A stretch of 9,295 nucleotides of DNA, taken from the NCBI GenBank assembly GCA_015523575.1, contig WAJZ01000005.1, positions 1-9,295 of the forward strand. The letters run 5' to 3'. A program made the translations under genes and the position numbers. Positions 1 through 6,851 of the stretch are shown piece by piece. The notes beneath the pieces are model-generated. The model did not search any database. It saw nothing but the letters and a program-made list of their open reading frames with translations, and was not told the origin of the DNA. The first letter of the stretch is position 1; every line of letters starts with the position of its first letter. This stretch comes from Candidatus Hestiella acidicharens (GTDB lineage Archaea; Thermoproteota; Thermoprotei_A; Sulfolobales; Acidilobaceae).

Positions 1-2
1 GC

Positions 3-620
3 CTATTTCTTTATTCTACTGGTTATAAAGTCCTCATATGTAAAGTCTGGCTCTTGGTTAGGCGCTAAAATACCCCTATTTCTCATTATTTCCCTTGTCA
101 ATAACCAATAGATTAATGCTAGGCTTCTCCTACCTTTGTTGTTTGCCGGTATTATTAGATCAACATCTTCTACTTTGTTGTCTGTGTCAGAAAGGGCTAC
201 TACGGGTATTCCTATTTTTGAGGCTTCTATGAGCGCCTGTTTGTCAGTCCTTGTATCTGTTAATACTACAACTTCAGGTTCTATATATTCTTCTAGGTTT
301 GGATTTGTAAAAATCCCAGGTATCACCCTACCAGTAACCGGATTACAACCTATCTTGCTACACATCATCGCAATTGGTCTTTGACCATATATTCTGCTGG
401 AAACGACTACTATTTTTTGGGGATCAAAGGTAGATAAGAACTTGCCTGCAATCCTTATCCTTTCATCAGTTTTCTTTACATCTAGAAGATAAAAACCATC
501 TGGTAAGATTTTATAAACAAACTGTCTCATGTACTTGGTGCAGATTTGCGTACCAAAAATAACTCCAGCCTTTTTATATGTATCGGAAGGAATTAATAGC
601 TCGGCTTCATCATAACTCAT
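3..620 (-). CDS. rps2: 30S ribosomal protein uS2 (archaeal S2/SA type)
   Basis: Small-subunit ribosomal protein of the S2/SA family, which sits on the head-body junction of the 30S subunit. The 205-residue product is full length for archaeal S2. Family signatures are visible: [11 protein letters not shown] at about 97-107, DTRTD at 122-126, ALSDTDN at 142-148 and [10 protein letters not shown] at about 157-166. The ATG at 618-620 overlaps the rpoN stop codon as ATGA. A Shine-Dalgarno GAGGTGG lies inside the end of rpoN, six bases before the start, so translation of the two genes is probably coupled. The TAG stop is at 3-5, so the gene is complete but its downstream neighbour cannot be seen. 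It is the last visible gene of the minus-strand ribosomal operon. Identification is secure. Confidence 0.97.
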   Translation of the reverse strand: MSYDEAELLIPSDTYKKAGVIFGTQICTKYMRQFVYKILPDGFYLLDVKKTDERIRIAGKFLSTFDPQKIVVVSSRIYGQRPIAMMCSKIGCNPVTGRVIPGIFTNPNLEEYIEPEVVVLTDTRTDKQALIEASKIGIPVVALSDTDNKVEDVDLIIPANNKGRRSLALIYWLLTREIMRNRGILAPNQEPDFTYEDFITSRIKK

Positions 621-856
621 ATGTTACCACCTCTCTCTAACTCTCTAGCTCTAACAATTCTCATAATACTATATTTAGAAACGCTTTCCGAATATGCAAT
701 GCTTGTATATAAGGTTCTCCTACAGCAATACCTCTTAACTCCAAGGTCATCTAATACTTTCTCCGGATCTTCTCCAGCTTCAACCCTTTCCTTAAATGGT
801 TTGTAGAGGTGGCCCAAAGGGGCTCCACATGTAAGGCATCTAATTGGAGGTAGCAA
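617..856 (-). CDS. rpoN: DNA-directed RNA polymerase subunit N (RpoN/Rpb10)
   Basis: Small zinc-binding subunit of archaeal RNA polymerase, homologous to eukaryotic Rpb10. It belongs to the assembly platform with RpoD, RpoL and RpoP. The protein is 79 residues. The diagnostic zinc site is present as Cys7-X2-Cys10 plus the adjacent pair Cys44-Cys45, in the usual RYCCRR context, and [12 protein letters not shown] precedes it as expected. The start is TTG at 854-856, chosen because GGTGA (formed by the last codon and stop of rps9) lies six bases upstream and no ATG is available before Cys7. The C-terminal tail after CCRR is about 32 residues and ends in a basic, Arg-rich stretch; it looks somewhat longer than usual for the family. 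It overlaps rps2 by 4 bp. The usual downstream partner rpoK is not here. Confidence 0.96.
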   Translation of the reverse strand: MLPPIRCLTCGAPLGHLYKPFKERVEAGEDPEKVLDDLGVKRYCCRRTLYTSIAYSESVSKYSIMRIVRARELERGGNI

Positions 857-862
857 AGCGTT

Positions 863-1327
863 TCACCTATAAGATGTCTGCCATCCTCTTCTGGCGCTGT
901 ATCTCATGTATTTCTTAGGCTCTGTCCTTCTATAATCGCCAGAGAGCATTGACTTATCATATTCTTCAAATATACGCTTTATCCTCTGAGATATCCGATT
1001 TTTCATCTCACACTCTTCACTACTATCGTTACATCTAAAGTAATTTACCAGACCCCTAGCTATTGCCGTTCTTATTGCACCGGCTTGTCCCATTATTCCT
1101 CCTCCACTTACCCTTACATCTATGTCTACCATTTTCCTTACTTCACTTCCAACCAATAAAAGGGGTTCAAGAATTTTAATTTTCACCATATAGTTGGGTA
1201 TGATATCAGCTGGCGTTCCATTTATCTTTACCTTTCCGGTGCCAGGCCTTATTATAGCCGTTGCTATCGCCCTTTTCCTTTTACCAGTTGAGATTATAAT
1301 GTTAGAACTATTTTGCTTATTCTCCAA
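863..1327 (-). CDS. rps9: 30S ribosomal protein uS9
   Basis: Small-subunit head protein whose extended C-terminal tail reaches toward the P-site tRNA. Visible signatures are STGKRKRAIA near residue 13, VRVSGGGIMGQAGAIR at about 71-86, the LSGDYRRTEPKKY block at about 128-140, and a terminus ending in TSYR as in other S9 proteins. I prefer a TTG start at 1325-1327 (154 residues). It lies six bases after GGTGA, the same spacing as several other genes of this operon. The alternative GTG at 1328-1330 leaves only three bases. With the TTG start the gene overlaps rpl13 by 11 bp. It is slightly long for archaeal S9 because of an N-terminal extension and a segment with Cys99 and Cys106 before the conserved C-terminal block. 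Function is certain; the exact start is less so. Confidence 0.95.
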   Translation of the reverse strand: MENKQNSSNIIISTGKRKRAIATAIIRPGTGKVKINGTPADIIPNYMVKIKILEPLLLVGSEVRKMVDIDVRVSGGGIMGQAGAIRTAIARGLVNYFRCNDSSEECEMKNRISQRIKRIFEEYDKSMLSGDYRRTEPKKYMRYSARRGWQTSYR

Positions 1328-1775
1328 CACTCCTCACCTTCCAGCCAAGTTGCTCAGATATTATACCAAGCGTCGTGAACTTCCTCCCCAATTTATCCGA
1401 TGTAATTCCCGCTGGTTTTATGCTTTCTTTGTTTACGTATTCTTTTGGAGTGCCTATATAAACCCTTAGCCTCTTTAGCGCTTCTTCCCCTTTCTTTTTA
1501 TTTTTTGGAAGCATCCCCCTAACTGTTCTCTTAAATAACCTTGTTGGAGACCTAGGTCTTTTTGGTCTCCATTTATGTGAATAGTGAGTTCTCACACCAA
1601 GTATAGTATTTTTATAGAATTGTACTAGCTTTTTCGGTTCACCACTAACCACAATTTTCTCGGAATTTATTACAACAACCTTCTTTCCTTCTAGTAGCAT
1701 CTTAGCCACCCTACTTGCCAACCTGCCAAGGATAACATCGCTGCCATCTATTATTATTTGGTCACTTTGACTCAT
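1317..1775 (-). CDS. rpl13: 50S ribosomal protein uL13
   Basis: Large-subunit protein that binds 23S rRNA early in 50S assembly. The 152-residue product shows the L13 fold signatures: IIDGSDVILGRLAS at about 8-21, VVINSEKIVVSG at about 33-44, and FKRTVRGMLP at about 81-90, the most conserved L13 motif. The ATG at 1773-1775 is chosen because GAGGTGAT, complementary to the archaeal 16S 3' end, lies immediately upstream with five bases between GGTGA and ATG. The longer reading from GTG at 1784 would start inside that Shine-Dalgarno. The gene starts 10 bp after the rpl18e stop and overlaps rps9 at its 3' end. Product and reading frame are certain. Confidence 0.97.
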   Translation of the reverse strand: MSQSDQIIIDGSDVILGRLASRVAKMLLEGKKVVVINSEKIVVSGEPKKLVQFYKNTILGVRTHYSHKWRPKRPRSPTRLFKRTVRGMLPKNKKKGEEALKRLRVYIGTPKEYVNKESIKPAGITSDKLGRKFTTLGIISEQLGWKVRSVGE

Positions 1776-1785
1776 GCGTATCACC

Positions 1786-2145
1786 TCATGTAATAATCTT
1801 TATATTACTACCTTGTGGGTTTTCCCTTATCTCATCTTCTATCGTCTTATAGGTGCTTCCAGAGGATCTTATCTTTTCTATTGCTGTTTGAGAAAATGAA
1901 AATGCAACAAGTGTCACCTTCTTTGTCAGCATACCATTTCCTAGTATTTTACCAGGAACCAGTATAACATCCCCGTCTTTTGCAAGCCTGTTTATTTTAT
2001 TTAGGTTTACGGCAACCCTTCTCCTCGATGGTCTTGAAAGTACTTCTGCAGCATAGCGCCATATATTTGACCTAGTTTTCCTGTATTGTGATTGCAACGA
2101 TCTCATAGTACCAGCTAAGATATCATTCATAACTCTTCTATTCAT
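1786..2145 (-). CDS. rpl18e: 50S ribosomal protein eL18 (L18e)
   Basis: Large-subunit protein of the L18e/L15 superfamily, found only in archaea and eukaryotes. The 119-residue product has the expected short archaeal length. Landmarks are the basic N-terminal half with SRPSRRRVAVNLNKINRLA at about 37-55 and the VPGKILGNG loop at about 63-71, followed by VTLVAFSFSQTA. ATG at 2143-2145 is preferred because GGGGTGA lies five bases upstream, and the longer GTG start at 2154 would sit within that motif. With this start it overlaps the 3' end of rpoD by 8 bp, a sign of coupled translation. It lies between rpoD and rpl13, the canonical archaeal position. Confidence 0.96.
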   Translation of the reverse strand: MNRRVMNDILAGTMRSLQSQYRKTRSNIWRYAAEVLSRPSRRRVAVNLNKINRLAKDGDVILVPGKILGNGMLTKKVTLVAFSFSQTAIEKIRSSGSTYKTIEDEIRENPQGSNIKIIT

Positions 2146-2983
2146 TATCTTCACCCCTTTCCTCTAGTGCTTTCAACAGTTTTTCTACCCTCTTATCAAG
2201 GATCTTAGAGGCTTCTAATATTATTTGTTGCGGTCTTAGTGAACCATTAGACTCAACTGTTAAGAGCAGCCTGTTTTTGTCATACCTAACCTTGATTGCA
2301 TTACTACAAACGCTCTCTTCGCAGTACCTAAGCCCGCTTGTGTTTATGTTTTTCCTATATTCAATGGTTTTCACCTCTTTTGATTTGATGGCCTCCGAAA
2401 CCTCCTTATAGGAAGAGACACATTTCAGACATTCTTCGCTAGCTATATCTCCCTTAACATCTACTAGAGGCATGTATTGTAGTATAGAAACTGAGGCAGG
2501 ACTCCATTTTCCATGTTCTTTACCTCTTCCTAGCCTGGCATAACCGACTAGGTGAATTCTTTGCCCTGGTGCTATAAAGGCTATTGGGGTATCTGGATAA
2601 ACAGGTTCTATAGCTTCATCTGAAAACTTGAGGTCTGAGGCCTTTATATATAGACCGCTGAGCTCTTCTTCTACACTTTTCTCTAAATATACCTGCACAA
2701 AACACTCGGTGTTTGTTTCATCTTCATCTTTACACTCTTCAGGAGCTTTGTATTTGTGTATAGCTTCATCTGATTTTAACGTAAGAAGGCCTAATCTGTG
2801 TGCAATTATCTCATCATATGCATTTGTGGTGTTATCATAGAAGTATACATAATCTACAGCCATCGTTGGTACATCTGATAATACAAGCCTCCTTATAGCA
2901 TTACCAAACGCTACAGGAAAGCCTTCTAATAGCAACGTGATTCTACTGCTATCGACCTCTAAAACCTCAACATCTTCCTTCAT
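2138..2983 (-). CDS. rpoD: DNA-directed RNA polymerase subunit D (RpoD/Rpb3-like)
   Basis: Archaeal counterpart of bacterial RpoA N-terminal domain and eukaryotic Rpb3. It heterodimerises with RpoL and starts polymerase assembly. The 281-residue protein begins with the dimerisation domain, in which LEGFPVAFGNAIRR at about 19-32 and VPTMAVDYV at about 38-46 are characteristic. AHRLGLLTL follows at about 61-69. An insertion domain carries Cys84 and Cys94. A further insert at about 176-234 contains Cys185-X2-Cys188 and Cys221-X4-Cys226, where many archaeal RpoD proteins bind iron-sulfur clusters; the arrangement here is not a ferredoxin-type CX2CX2C. The ATG at 2981-2983 follows GAGGGG by about six bases. 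It lies 44 bp after rps11, one of the larger gaps in the operon. Confidence 0.97.
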   Translation of the reverse strand: MKEDVEVLEVDSSRITLLLEGFPVAFGNAIRRLVLSDVPTMAVDYVYFYDNTTNAYDEIIAHRLGLLTLKSDEAIHKYKAPEECKDEDETNTECFVQVYLEKSVEEELSGLYIKASDLKFSDEAIEPVYPDTPIAFIAPGQRIHLVGYARLGRGKEHGKWSPASVSILQYMPLVDVKGDIASEECLKCVSSYKEVSEAIKSKEVKTIEYRKNINTSGLRYCEESVCSNAIKVRYDKNRLLLTVESNGSLRPQQIILEASKILDKRVEKLLKALEERGEDNE

Positions 2984-3027
2984 ATTTTTCCCCTCTTTTA
3001 GGACAAAAAGGGAAGAGTAAGTAAGGA

Positions 3028-3423
3028 CTACACCCTCCTACCTCTTCTTCCTCCAGGCCTTCTTGTGGTGTCATGTGGAAGTGGCGTTACGTCCTCTATC
3101 CTCCCTATAACGAACCCTGCTCTAGCGAGCGCTCTAATTGCTGATTGAGCGCCTGGCCCTGGGGTCTTAGGGCCATGACCACCTGGGGCTCGAACCTTTA
3201 TGTGTATTGCTGTTATTCCTCTATCCATAGATGTTTGCGCAGCCCTTATTGCTGCAATCATGGCAGCATAAGGTGATGGCTTTTCTCTATCAGCCTTAAC
3301 TACCATTCCTCCAGAAACCCTTGAAGAGGTCTCTGAACCAGTTAGATCTGTTATATGTATAATCGTGTTGTTAAAGCTACTGTAAATATAGGCAATTCCC
3401 CACTTAAGTTCCCTGAACGCCAT
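3028..3423 (-). CDS. rps11: 30S ribosomal protein uS11
   Basis: Small-subunit platform protein near the mRNA exit (E-site) region. The 131-residue product contains the N-terminal [22 protein letters not shown] segment (about 8-29), [18 protein letters not shown] at about 38-55, [21 protein letters not shown] at about 78-98, and the C-terminal PGGRRGRRV typical of archaeal and eukaryotic S11. The ATG at 3421-3423 follows the rps4 stop by 10 bp, and GGTGA formed just after that stop lies six bases before the ATG. It is followed by a 44-bp gap with a short T run before rpoD, so partial termination there is conceivable, though readthrough is expected. Confidence 0.98.
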   Translation of the reverse strand: MAFRELKWGIAYIYSSFNNTIIHITDLTGSETSSRVSGGMVVKADREKPSPYAAMIAAIRAAQTSMDRGITAIHIKVRAPGGHGPKTPGPGAQSAIRALARAGFVIGRIEDVTPLPHDTTRRPGGRRGRRV

Positions 3424-3433
3424 TATACTTCAC

Positions 3434-3949
3434 CTAATTCGAGGTCTCCTTTCCTCTAATGATCTCGCCAATACGATCTCCTGGAGGATATGAGATTTTA
3501 TCTTCTTCATTTCTTGGTACAATATAACCGGGGCTTGTAACTCTCCTTCCCTCTATCGCTATATGTCCATGAGTTATTAATTGTCTTGCCTGGTGTATAG
3601 TGTTTGCTAGTCCTTTTTTGAACACTATTGTTTGTAGCCTTCTCTCTAGAATATTTTCAGATGTAAGTCCAAGGATGTCATCAAGGCCTGAATCCTTACT
3701 TATCAGCCCCAGCCTATATAATCTATCTAGTAGGCTTTTGCTGGCTTCAGACCTCTCGGGCTCAGGTAATGCCATCAAAGACCTTGCTTGGTGCCTCGTT
3801 TTTCTTATAAACGTCTCGGCTATCCTTAGCTCTCTTTTGTTCCTAAGGCCATATGTTCCCATTATCTTTAGTTCTGCCTCCAATCTCTCCTTAATCCATG
3901 GATGTCCTGGACCTTCCCACTTCTTTCTAGGTTTTTTCGGATCTCCCAA
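3434..3949 (-). CDS. rps4: 30S ribosomal protein uS4
   Basis: Primary 16S rRNA-binding protein that nucleates assembly of the 30S body. I place the start at TTG 3947-3949, giving a 171-residue protein beginning [18 protein letters not shown], which matches the conserved archaeal S4 N terminus exactly. GGTGAT lies upstream with five bases between GGTGA and TTG. The longest reading starts at a GTG (3958) inside that Shine-Dalgarno and adds three unconserved residues. The S4 RNA-binding domain is clear at about 101-150, with [27 protein letters not shown] and the SPGYIVP turn. It begins 5 bp after the rps13 stop. Product is certain and the start is strongly supported. Confidence 0.97.
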   Translation of the reverse strand: MGDPKKPRKKWEGPGHPWIKERLEAELKIMGTYGLRNKRELRIAETFIRKTRHQARSLMALPEPERSEASKSLLDRLYRLGLISKDSGLDDILGLTSENILERRLQTIVFKKGLANTIHQARQLITHGHIAIEGRRVTSPGYIVPRNEEDKISYPPGDRIGEIIRGKETSN

Positions 3950-3954
3950 GCATA

Positions 3955-4419
3955 TCACCTTCCTTTCTTAACCCCTACGGTCATGCCTAGCCTTCCCGTA
4001 GTGTGGGTTCTCTGCCCTCTAACCTTTAAGCCAAGTTTATGCCTTACTCCTCTCCAGGAATTTATCTTCTGCTCCCGTTCTACGTCACGCCTTGCGACGA
4101 AGATCAGATCAGCTCCTATAAGGTGTTTATCTTCTCCAGTCTCATAATCCTTTCTCCTATTGTACATCCAACTCGGTAGGTTAAGTTTTGTTAGGTCAAA
4201 GAGTATACCTTCAAGCTCCTTTAGTTCTTTATTTGTAAGATAACCTATCCTTTTATTAGGATCGATTCCTAGTTTCCTTGTTATTGCAAGTGCCGTAGGA
4301 AAACCTATGCCCTTTATCTTACTCAATCCATATATCATATTCATGTTGCCATCAATATCTGTGTTTGCGATCCTTATTATATACTTGAATGGCCCTTCCC
4401 TGCTTTGCCTTGTCGACAT
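3955..4419 (-). CDS. rps13: 30S ribosomal protein uS13
   Basis: Small-subunit head protein that contacts the 50S subunit (bridge B1) and the P-site tRNA. The 154-residue protein is of normal archaeal length. It shows the helix-two-turns-helix region with [15 protein letters not shown] at about 32-46, the [23 protein letters not shown] block at about 121-143, and a basic C-terminal tail ending KKGR. The ATG at 4417-4419 is preceded by GGGG about eight bases upstream and by in-frame stops, so no longer form is possible. It is separated from the L7Ae gene by 20 bp. Its stop TGA lies inside the GGTGAT that serves rps4, indicating coupled translation. Confidence 0.97.
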   Translation of the reverse strand: MSTRQSREGPFKYIIRIANTDIDGNMNMIYGLSKIKGIGFPTALAITRKLGIDPNKRIGYLTNKELKELEGILFDLTKLNLPSWMYNRRKDYETGEDKHLIGADLIFVARRDVEREQKINSWRGVRHKLGLKVRGQRTHTTGRLGMTVGVKKGR

Positions 4420-4439
4420 TCATTATTCCCCGAGATTTG

Positions 4440-4823
4440 CTAAGCGCCTGCCTTAGACCTCAAGTCTTTAATTTTCTCTATGAGCCCTTTTAAGTCGCTT
4501 TCTGCTTCTCCTGGATCTATTACCGCTACGCTGGCTGCGCTCACTTCTATTTTAACTGACTCTCCTAGCCTCTTCTTACTAGGCACGTAAACGAAAGGCG
4601 TTTTCTTGGAGTCGCACAAGAGAGGAAGGTAAGCGACTATTTCTGGTGGGTCGACATCTGTTGCTATTACCACCAGCCTAGCTAGACCCCTCTCAATAGC
4701 TTTTGTAGTTTCGTTAGTCCCCTTTTTGACCTTACCGGTTTCACTAGCTTTATTGACCACTCTATATACTTCCTCTACCAGATCCTCTGGCACCTCAAAC
4801 AACACATAATCTTGTTTAGCCAC
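4440..4823 (-). CDS. rpl7ae: 50S ribosomal protein L7Ae (kink-turn RNA-binding protein)
   Basis: Archaeal L7Ae binds kink-turn RNA. Besides being a large-subunit protein, it is a core component of box C/D and H/ACA sRNPs and of RNase P in archaea. The 127-residue product has the defining [14 protein letters not shown] motif at about 33-46, which contacts the kink-turn G-A pairs. It continues with [20 protein letters not shown] at about 51-70 and the [10 protein letters not shown] loop at about 78-87. The GTG start at 4821-4823 is fixed by an in-frame TGA two codons upstream, and GGAGG lies seven bases before it. It is the promoter-proximal gene of the ribosomal operon, 98 bp from the divergent pyrophosphatase. 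L7Ae is more often described in an rps28e/rpl24e/ndk context, so its place at the head of this cluster is of interest. Confidence 0.96.
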   Translation of the reverse strand: MAKQDYVLFEVPEDLVEEVYRVVNKASETGKVKKGTNETTKAIERGLARLVVIATDVDPPEIVAYLPLLCDSKKTPFVYVPSKKRLGESVKIEVSAASVAVIDPGEAESDLKGLIEKIKDLRSKAGA

Positions 4824-4921
4824 TTTTCATCCTCCTCCCCTATTCCTCTGGGTCGTCTCTATTCTAAGTTAAGCGAATAACTTTTAAATGTAACGCATTC
4901 ACAAACCAATAGGTGGTTGAT
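4824..4921. promoter_or_regulatory. Divergent promoter region: ribosomal operon (-) and ppa (+)
   Basis: This 98-bp gap separates the L7Ae gene from the pyrophosphatase. The clearest TATA-like element is CTTTTAAATG at 4881-4890, preceded on the plus strand by purine-rich GCGAATAA, which resembles a BRE. A start site about 25 bp on would fall near 4910, giving a leader of roughly ten bases with AGGTGG at 4911-4916. Because TTTAAA is palindromic, the same box read on the minus strand (CATTTAAAAG) would give a start near 4860 and a leader of about 36 bases, ending in GGGGAGGAGG before the L7Ae GTG. The AT-rich element is seen directly; its use in either or both directions is inferred. Confidence 0.55.
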
Positions 4922-5458
4922 ATGGCTTGTCTAGAAAACATATCTTCGGGTAAGGAAGCCCCTAACGTTGTAAACATGTTTGTCGAGATACCTATGAACA
5001 GCTCAGTCAAATATGAATTTGACGACGAAGGCTGTTTCATTAAAGTAGACAGGTTCTTATATACAAGCATGTTCTATCCATTTAACTATGGTTTCATACC
5101 AAAAACAAAGTCTGAAGATGGTGACCCCATAGATGTATTATTGATAAGCAGGGAGCCAGTCATGCCAGGAACTACAATAGAGGTAAAACCAATAGGGATG
5201 TTGATAATGCAAGATGAAGCCGGGCCTGACAGCAAGATAATAGCTGTACCAAAGGAGAAGCTTGATCCGATATATGGGGCTTGGTCAGATATCGATGAAA
5301 TACCAGAATGGATAAAGAAAAAGATTTCTCACTTCTTTGAGCATTATAAAGAGATAGAGCCGAACAAATGGGTGAAGGTAAAAGGCTGGAAAGGAGCAGA
5401 GAGCGCTAGGAAGGAAATAATGGATGCAATAGAGAGGGCAAAGAAAGAAGGTCTATGA
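4922..5458 (+). CDS. ppa: Inorganic pyrophosphatase, soluble family I
   Basis: Cytosolic Mg-dependent enzyme hydrolysing PPi to two phosphates, which pulls nucleic-acid, tRNA-charging and other PPi-releasing reactions forward. The 178-residue length is normal for archaeal family I. Active-site residues can be placed by comparison with the E. coli enzyme: Glu22, Lys30, Arg44, Tyr56, the EDGDPIDVL signature with Asp66, Asp68 and Asp71, then Asp98, Asp103, Lys105, and Tyr142-Lys143. None is missing. The ATG at 4922-4924 is preferred because AGGTGG lies five bases upstream; the GTG at 4913 three codons earlier is inside that ribosome-binding site. It is divergent from the ribosomal operon. Its TGA stop interlocks with the TAG stop of the opposing glycerate kinase gene, and the two reading frames overlap by 6 bp. 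Confidence 0.97.
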   Translation: MACLENISSGKEAPNVVNMFVEIPMNSSVKYEFDDEGCFIKVDRFLYTSMFYPFNYGFIPKTKSEDGDPIDVLLISREPVMPGTTIEVKPIGMLIMQDEAGPDSKIIAVPKEKLDPIYGAWSDIDEIPEWIKKKISHFFEHYKEIEPNKWVKVKGWKGAESARKEIMDAIERAKKEGL

Positions 5459-6739
5459 AATAGCTATTATTATCACATTATTTAGGTTTGATCCTGTATG
5501 CCCAGTTTTTATTAATGAATTTATTTTTTCCAGAACCCTGTAGCTGTTGTTATTGTTCAATTCTTGGATAAGATTAATGTTGGCTTTCTTAAGCTTCTTC
5601 AGATCATCGGTACCTATGATTGCTCCCGCTGCGTCTGTTGGGCCATCTATCCCGTCTGTTGCAAATACTAATAATGAGACATTTCTATCAAGACTTTGTT
5701 GCATTTTTATGGCCCATGCAAGTGCTAATTCTGTGTTTCTTCCTCCAATGCCATTACCTTTAACTGTAACAGATGTTTCGCCTCCTAGGATTAAGGCAAG
5801 AGGTGGCTTCCTTGGTATTTTTTTATTGATCACATCAAGCGTTATTGATGCTAACATATAACCTACTTCCCTAGACTCTCCTTCAAGCCTAGAAGTTAGG
5901 ATCAAGGTTCTGTAGCCTATTTCTTTTAGCTTTCTTGAAACAGCCCTTAGCACTACTTCGTTATTAGCTACTATCTTATTCCTTACCCTTCTTAGCTTCT
6001 TGTCCCCAGGTTTTAAGGTCTCAGGTATTTTACCTTCCATACCTTCATTTATAACCTTCATAATCCTTCTAGGAACTGCATCTTCAAGGCCATTATTGGT
6101 TATTATTCTATATGCATCTTCAAAAGTCGTGGGATCGGGTACCGTTGGTCCAGAGGCTATTTGATCTATTTTATCGCCAGGGACGTCACTAGCATAGAGC
6201 CCGTAGGTTTTTGAGGGATATGAATATTCTATAAGCCTTCCTCCTTTTATCATTGAGAGATGTTTTCTGATAGTATTTATACCAGAAATTTCTATGCCAG
6301 ACTTTAGTAGAGCTTCGTTTAATATCTTAATATCATCAAGTGTTATATTATCTAAGGGCTTTTCTACGAGGGCTGACCCTCCACCAGATATGAGATAAAT
6401 AGTGTTCTTTTTAGATTGTTTAGACCACTCAATTACTGCGTCACCAGCCTTTATGCTGTTTTCATCTGGTATTGGATGGCCTGATTCTATTATTTCTAAG
6501 GAGCCTACTTTTGGTCTTCTTCCCCCTCTTGGGATAACTATGACACCACCTGCTATCTTATCTTCCAATACCTCAAACGCACCTTGGGACATAAGTCCAG
6601 CGCCTTTTCCAAATGCTATTAATATGAGCTCTTTTCCAGCAAACTTCTTTAGGCTATTTGCAACAGGACGTGAAAGGTCTGCGGCTGTGACTATAGTTTT
6701 TATTATGTTATATAGATCTGACTTCGGATCTAGGTCCAC
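5453..6739 (-). CDS. Glycerate kinase, MOFRL family (glycerate 2-kinase type)
   Basis: ATP-dependent kinase converting D-glycerate to phosphoglycerate. Archaeal members that have been characterised make 2-phosphoglycerate in the non-phosphorylative Entner-Doudoroff pathway. The 428-residue protein has the N-terminal DUF4147/GckA domain with AFGKGA at about 42-47, ESGHPIPDE at 85-93, [11 protein letters not shown] at 118-128, SDVPGD at 184-189 and [12 protein letters not shown] at 195-206. It is followed by the C-terminal MOFRL domain with [19 protein letters not shown] at 319-337, [17 protein letters not shown] at 360-376 and a TGHTGSN turn near the end. The start is GTG at 6737-6739. There is no upstream in-frame ATG, and a TATA-like TTATATAA about 20 bp upstream suggests a leaderless message. 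It converges on ppa with a 6-bp overlap. The 2-kinase specificity is inferred from the family. Confidence 0.92.
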   Translation of the reverse strand: MDLDPKSDLYNIIKTIVTAADLSRPVANSLKKFAGKELILIAFGKGAGLMSQGAFEVLEDKIAGGVIVIPRGGRRPKVGSLEIIESGHPIPDENSIKAGDAVIEWSKQSKKNTIYLISGGGSALVEKPLDNITLDDIKILNEALLKSGIEISGINTIRKHLSMIKGGRLIEYSYPSKTYGLYASDVPGDKIDQIASGPTVPDPTTFEDAYRIITNNGLEDAVPRRIMKVINEGMEGKIPETLKPGDKKLRRVRNKIVANNEVVLRAVSRKLKEIGYRTLILTSRLEGESREVGYMLASITLDVINKKIPRKPPLALILGGETSVTVKGNGIGGRNTELALAWAIKMQQSLDRNVSLLVFATDGIDGPTDAAGAIIGTDDLKKLKKANINLIQELNNNNSYRVLEKINSLIKTGHTGSNLNNVIIIAIS

Positions 6740-6753
6740 CTCTGATTCCCTTG

Positions 6754-6763
6754 TTATATAATT
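6754..6763 (-). promoter_or_regulatory. TATA-like box for the glycerate kinase gene
   Basis: On the minus strand AATTATATAA is centred about 20 bases before the GTG start of the glycerate kinase gene. Archaeal transcription usually begins about 22-27 bases downstream of the TATA centre, which puts the start at or within a few bases of the GTG, so a leaderless message is likely. The only Shine-Dalgarno-like run, GAGGTG, overlaps the start codon itself and cannot serve it. This is inferred from spacing; no transcript data are available. Confidence 0.55.
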
Positions 6764-6810
6764 TCTGGTGGGGGTATTATTCAGGTGTTATTAAGCCACA
6801 CATCTAAAGA

Positions 6811-6844
6811 CCTATAATAGATAATAAAAATAACGAGCTGAGGG
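6811..6844 (+). promoter_or_regulatory. Putative promoter and ribosome-binding site for cdvB
   Basis: The stretch before cdvB holds two overlapping TATA-like sequences, CTATAATAG at about 6812-6820 and ATAATAAAAAT at about 6821-6831. A GAGGG at 6840-6844 lies seven bases before the ATG. Use of the first box would give a short leader that can carry the GAGGG. Use of the second would give a nearly leaderless message. The whole gap to the divergent kinase gene is 112 bp (6740-6851) and holds no gene. I saw no clear operator palindrome in it. Confidence 0.45.
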
Positions 6845-6851
6845 ATAAGGC

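Noticed and set aside
136..384. Plus-strand open frame of 82 codons within rps2.
   Set aside because: It is antisense to a clear uS2 gene and carries no motif of its own.
3600..3971. Plus-strand open frame of 123 codons opposite rps4.
   Set aside because: It is the antisense shadow of the highly conserved rps4/rps13 region, rich in Ser/Leu, with no family signature and no convincing ribosome-binding site.
4824..4860. Possible kink-turn in the L7Ae leader: on the minus strand GA-CCC (within GACGACCC) faces GGG-GA around a short loop, the arrangement of tandem G-A pairs beside a stem.
   Set aside because: The second stem that must flank the three-base bulge does not pair (AATAGA against GGAGG), so a standard kink-turn cannot form. 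The GGGGAGGAGG is better explained as the ribosome-binding site.
6402..6761. Plus-strand open frame of 119 codons at the 5' end of the glycerate kinase gene, which could have been a short gene upstream of cdvB.
   Set aside because: It is fully antisense to the conserved kinase N terminus and has no resemblance to CdvA (no coiled coil, no PRC-like barrel).
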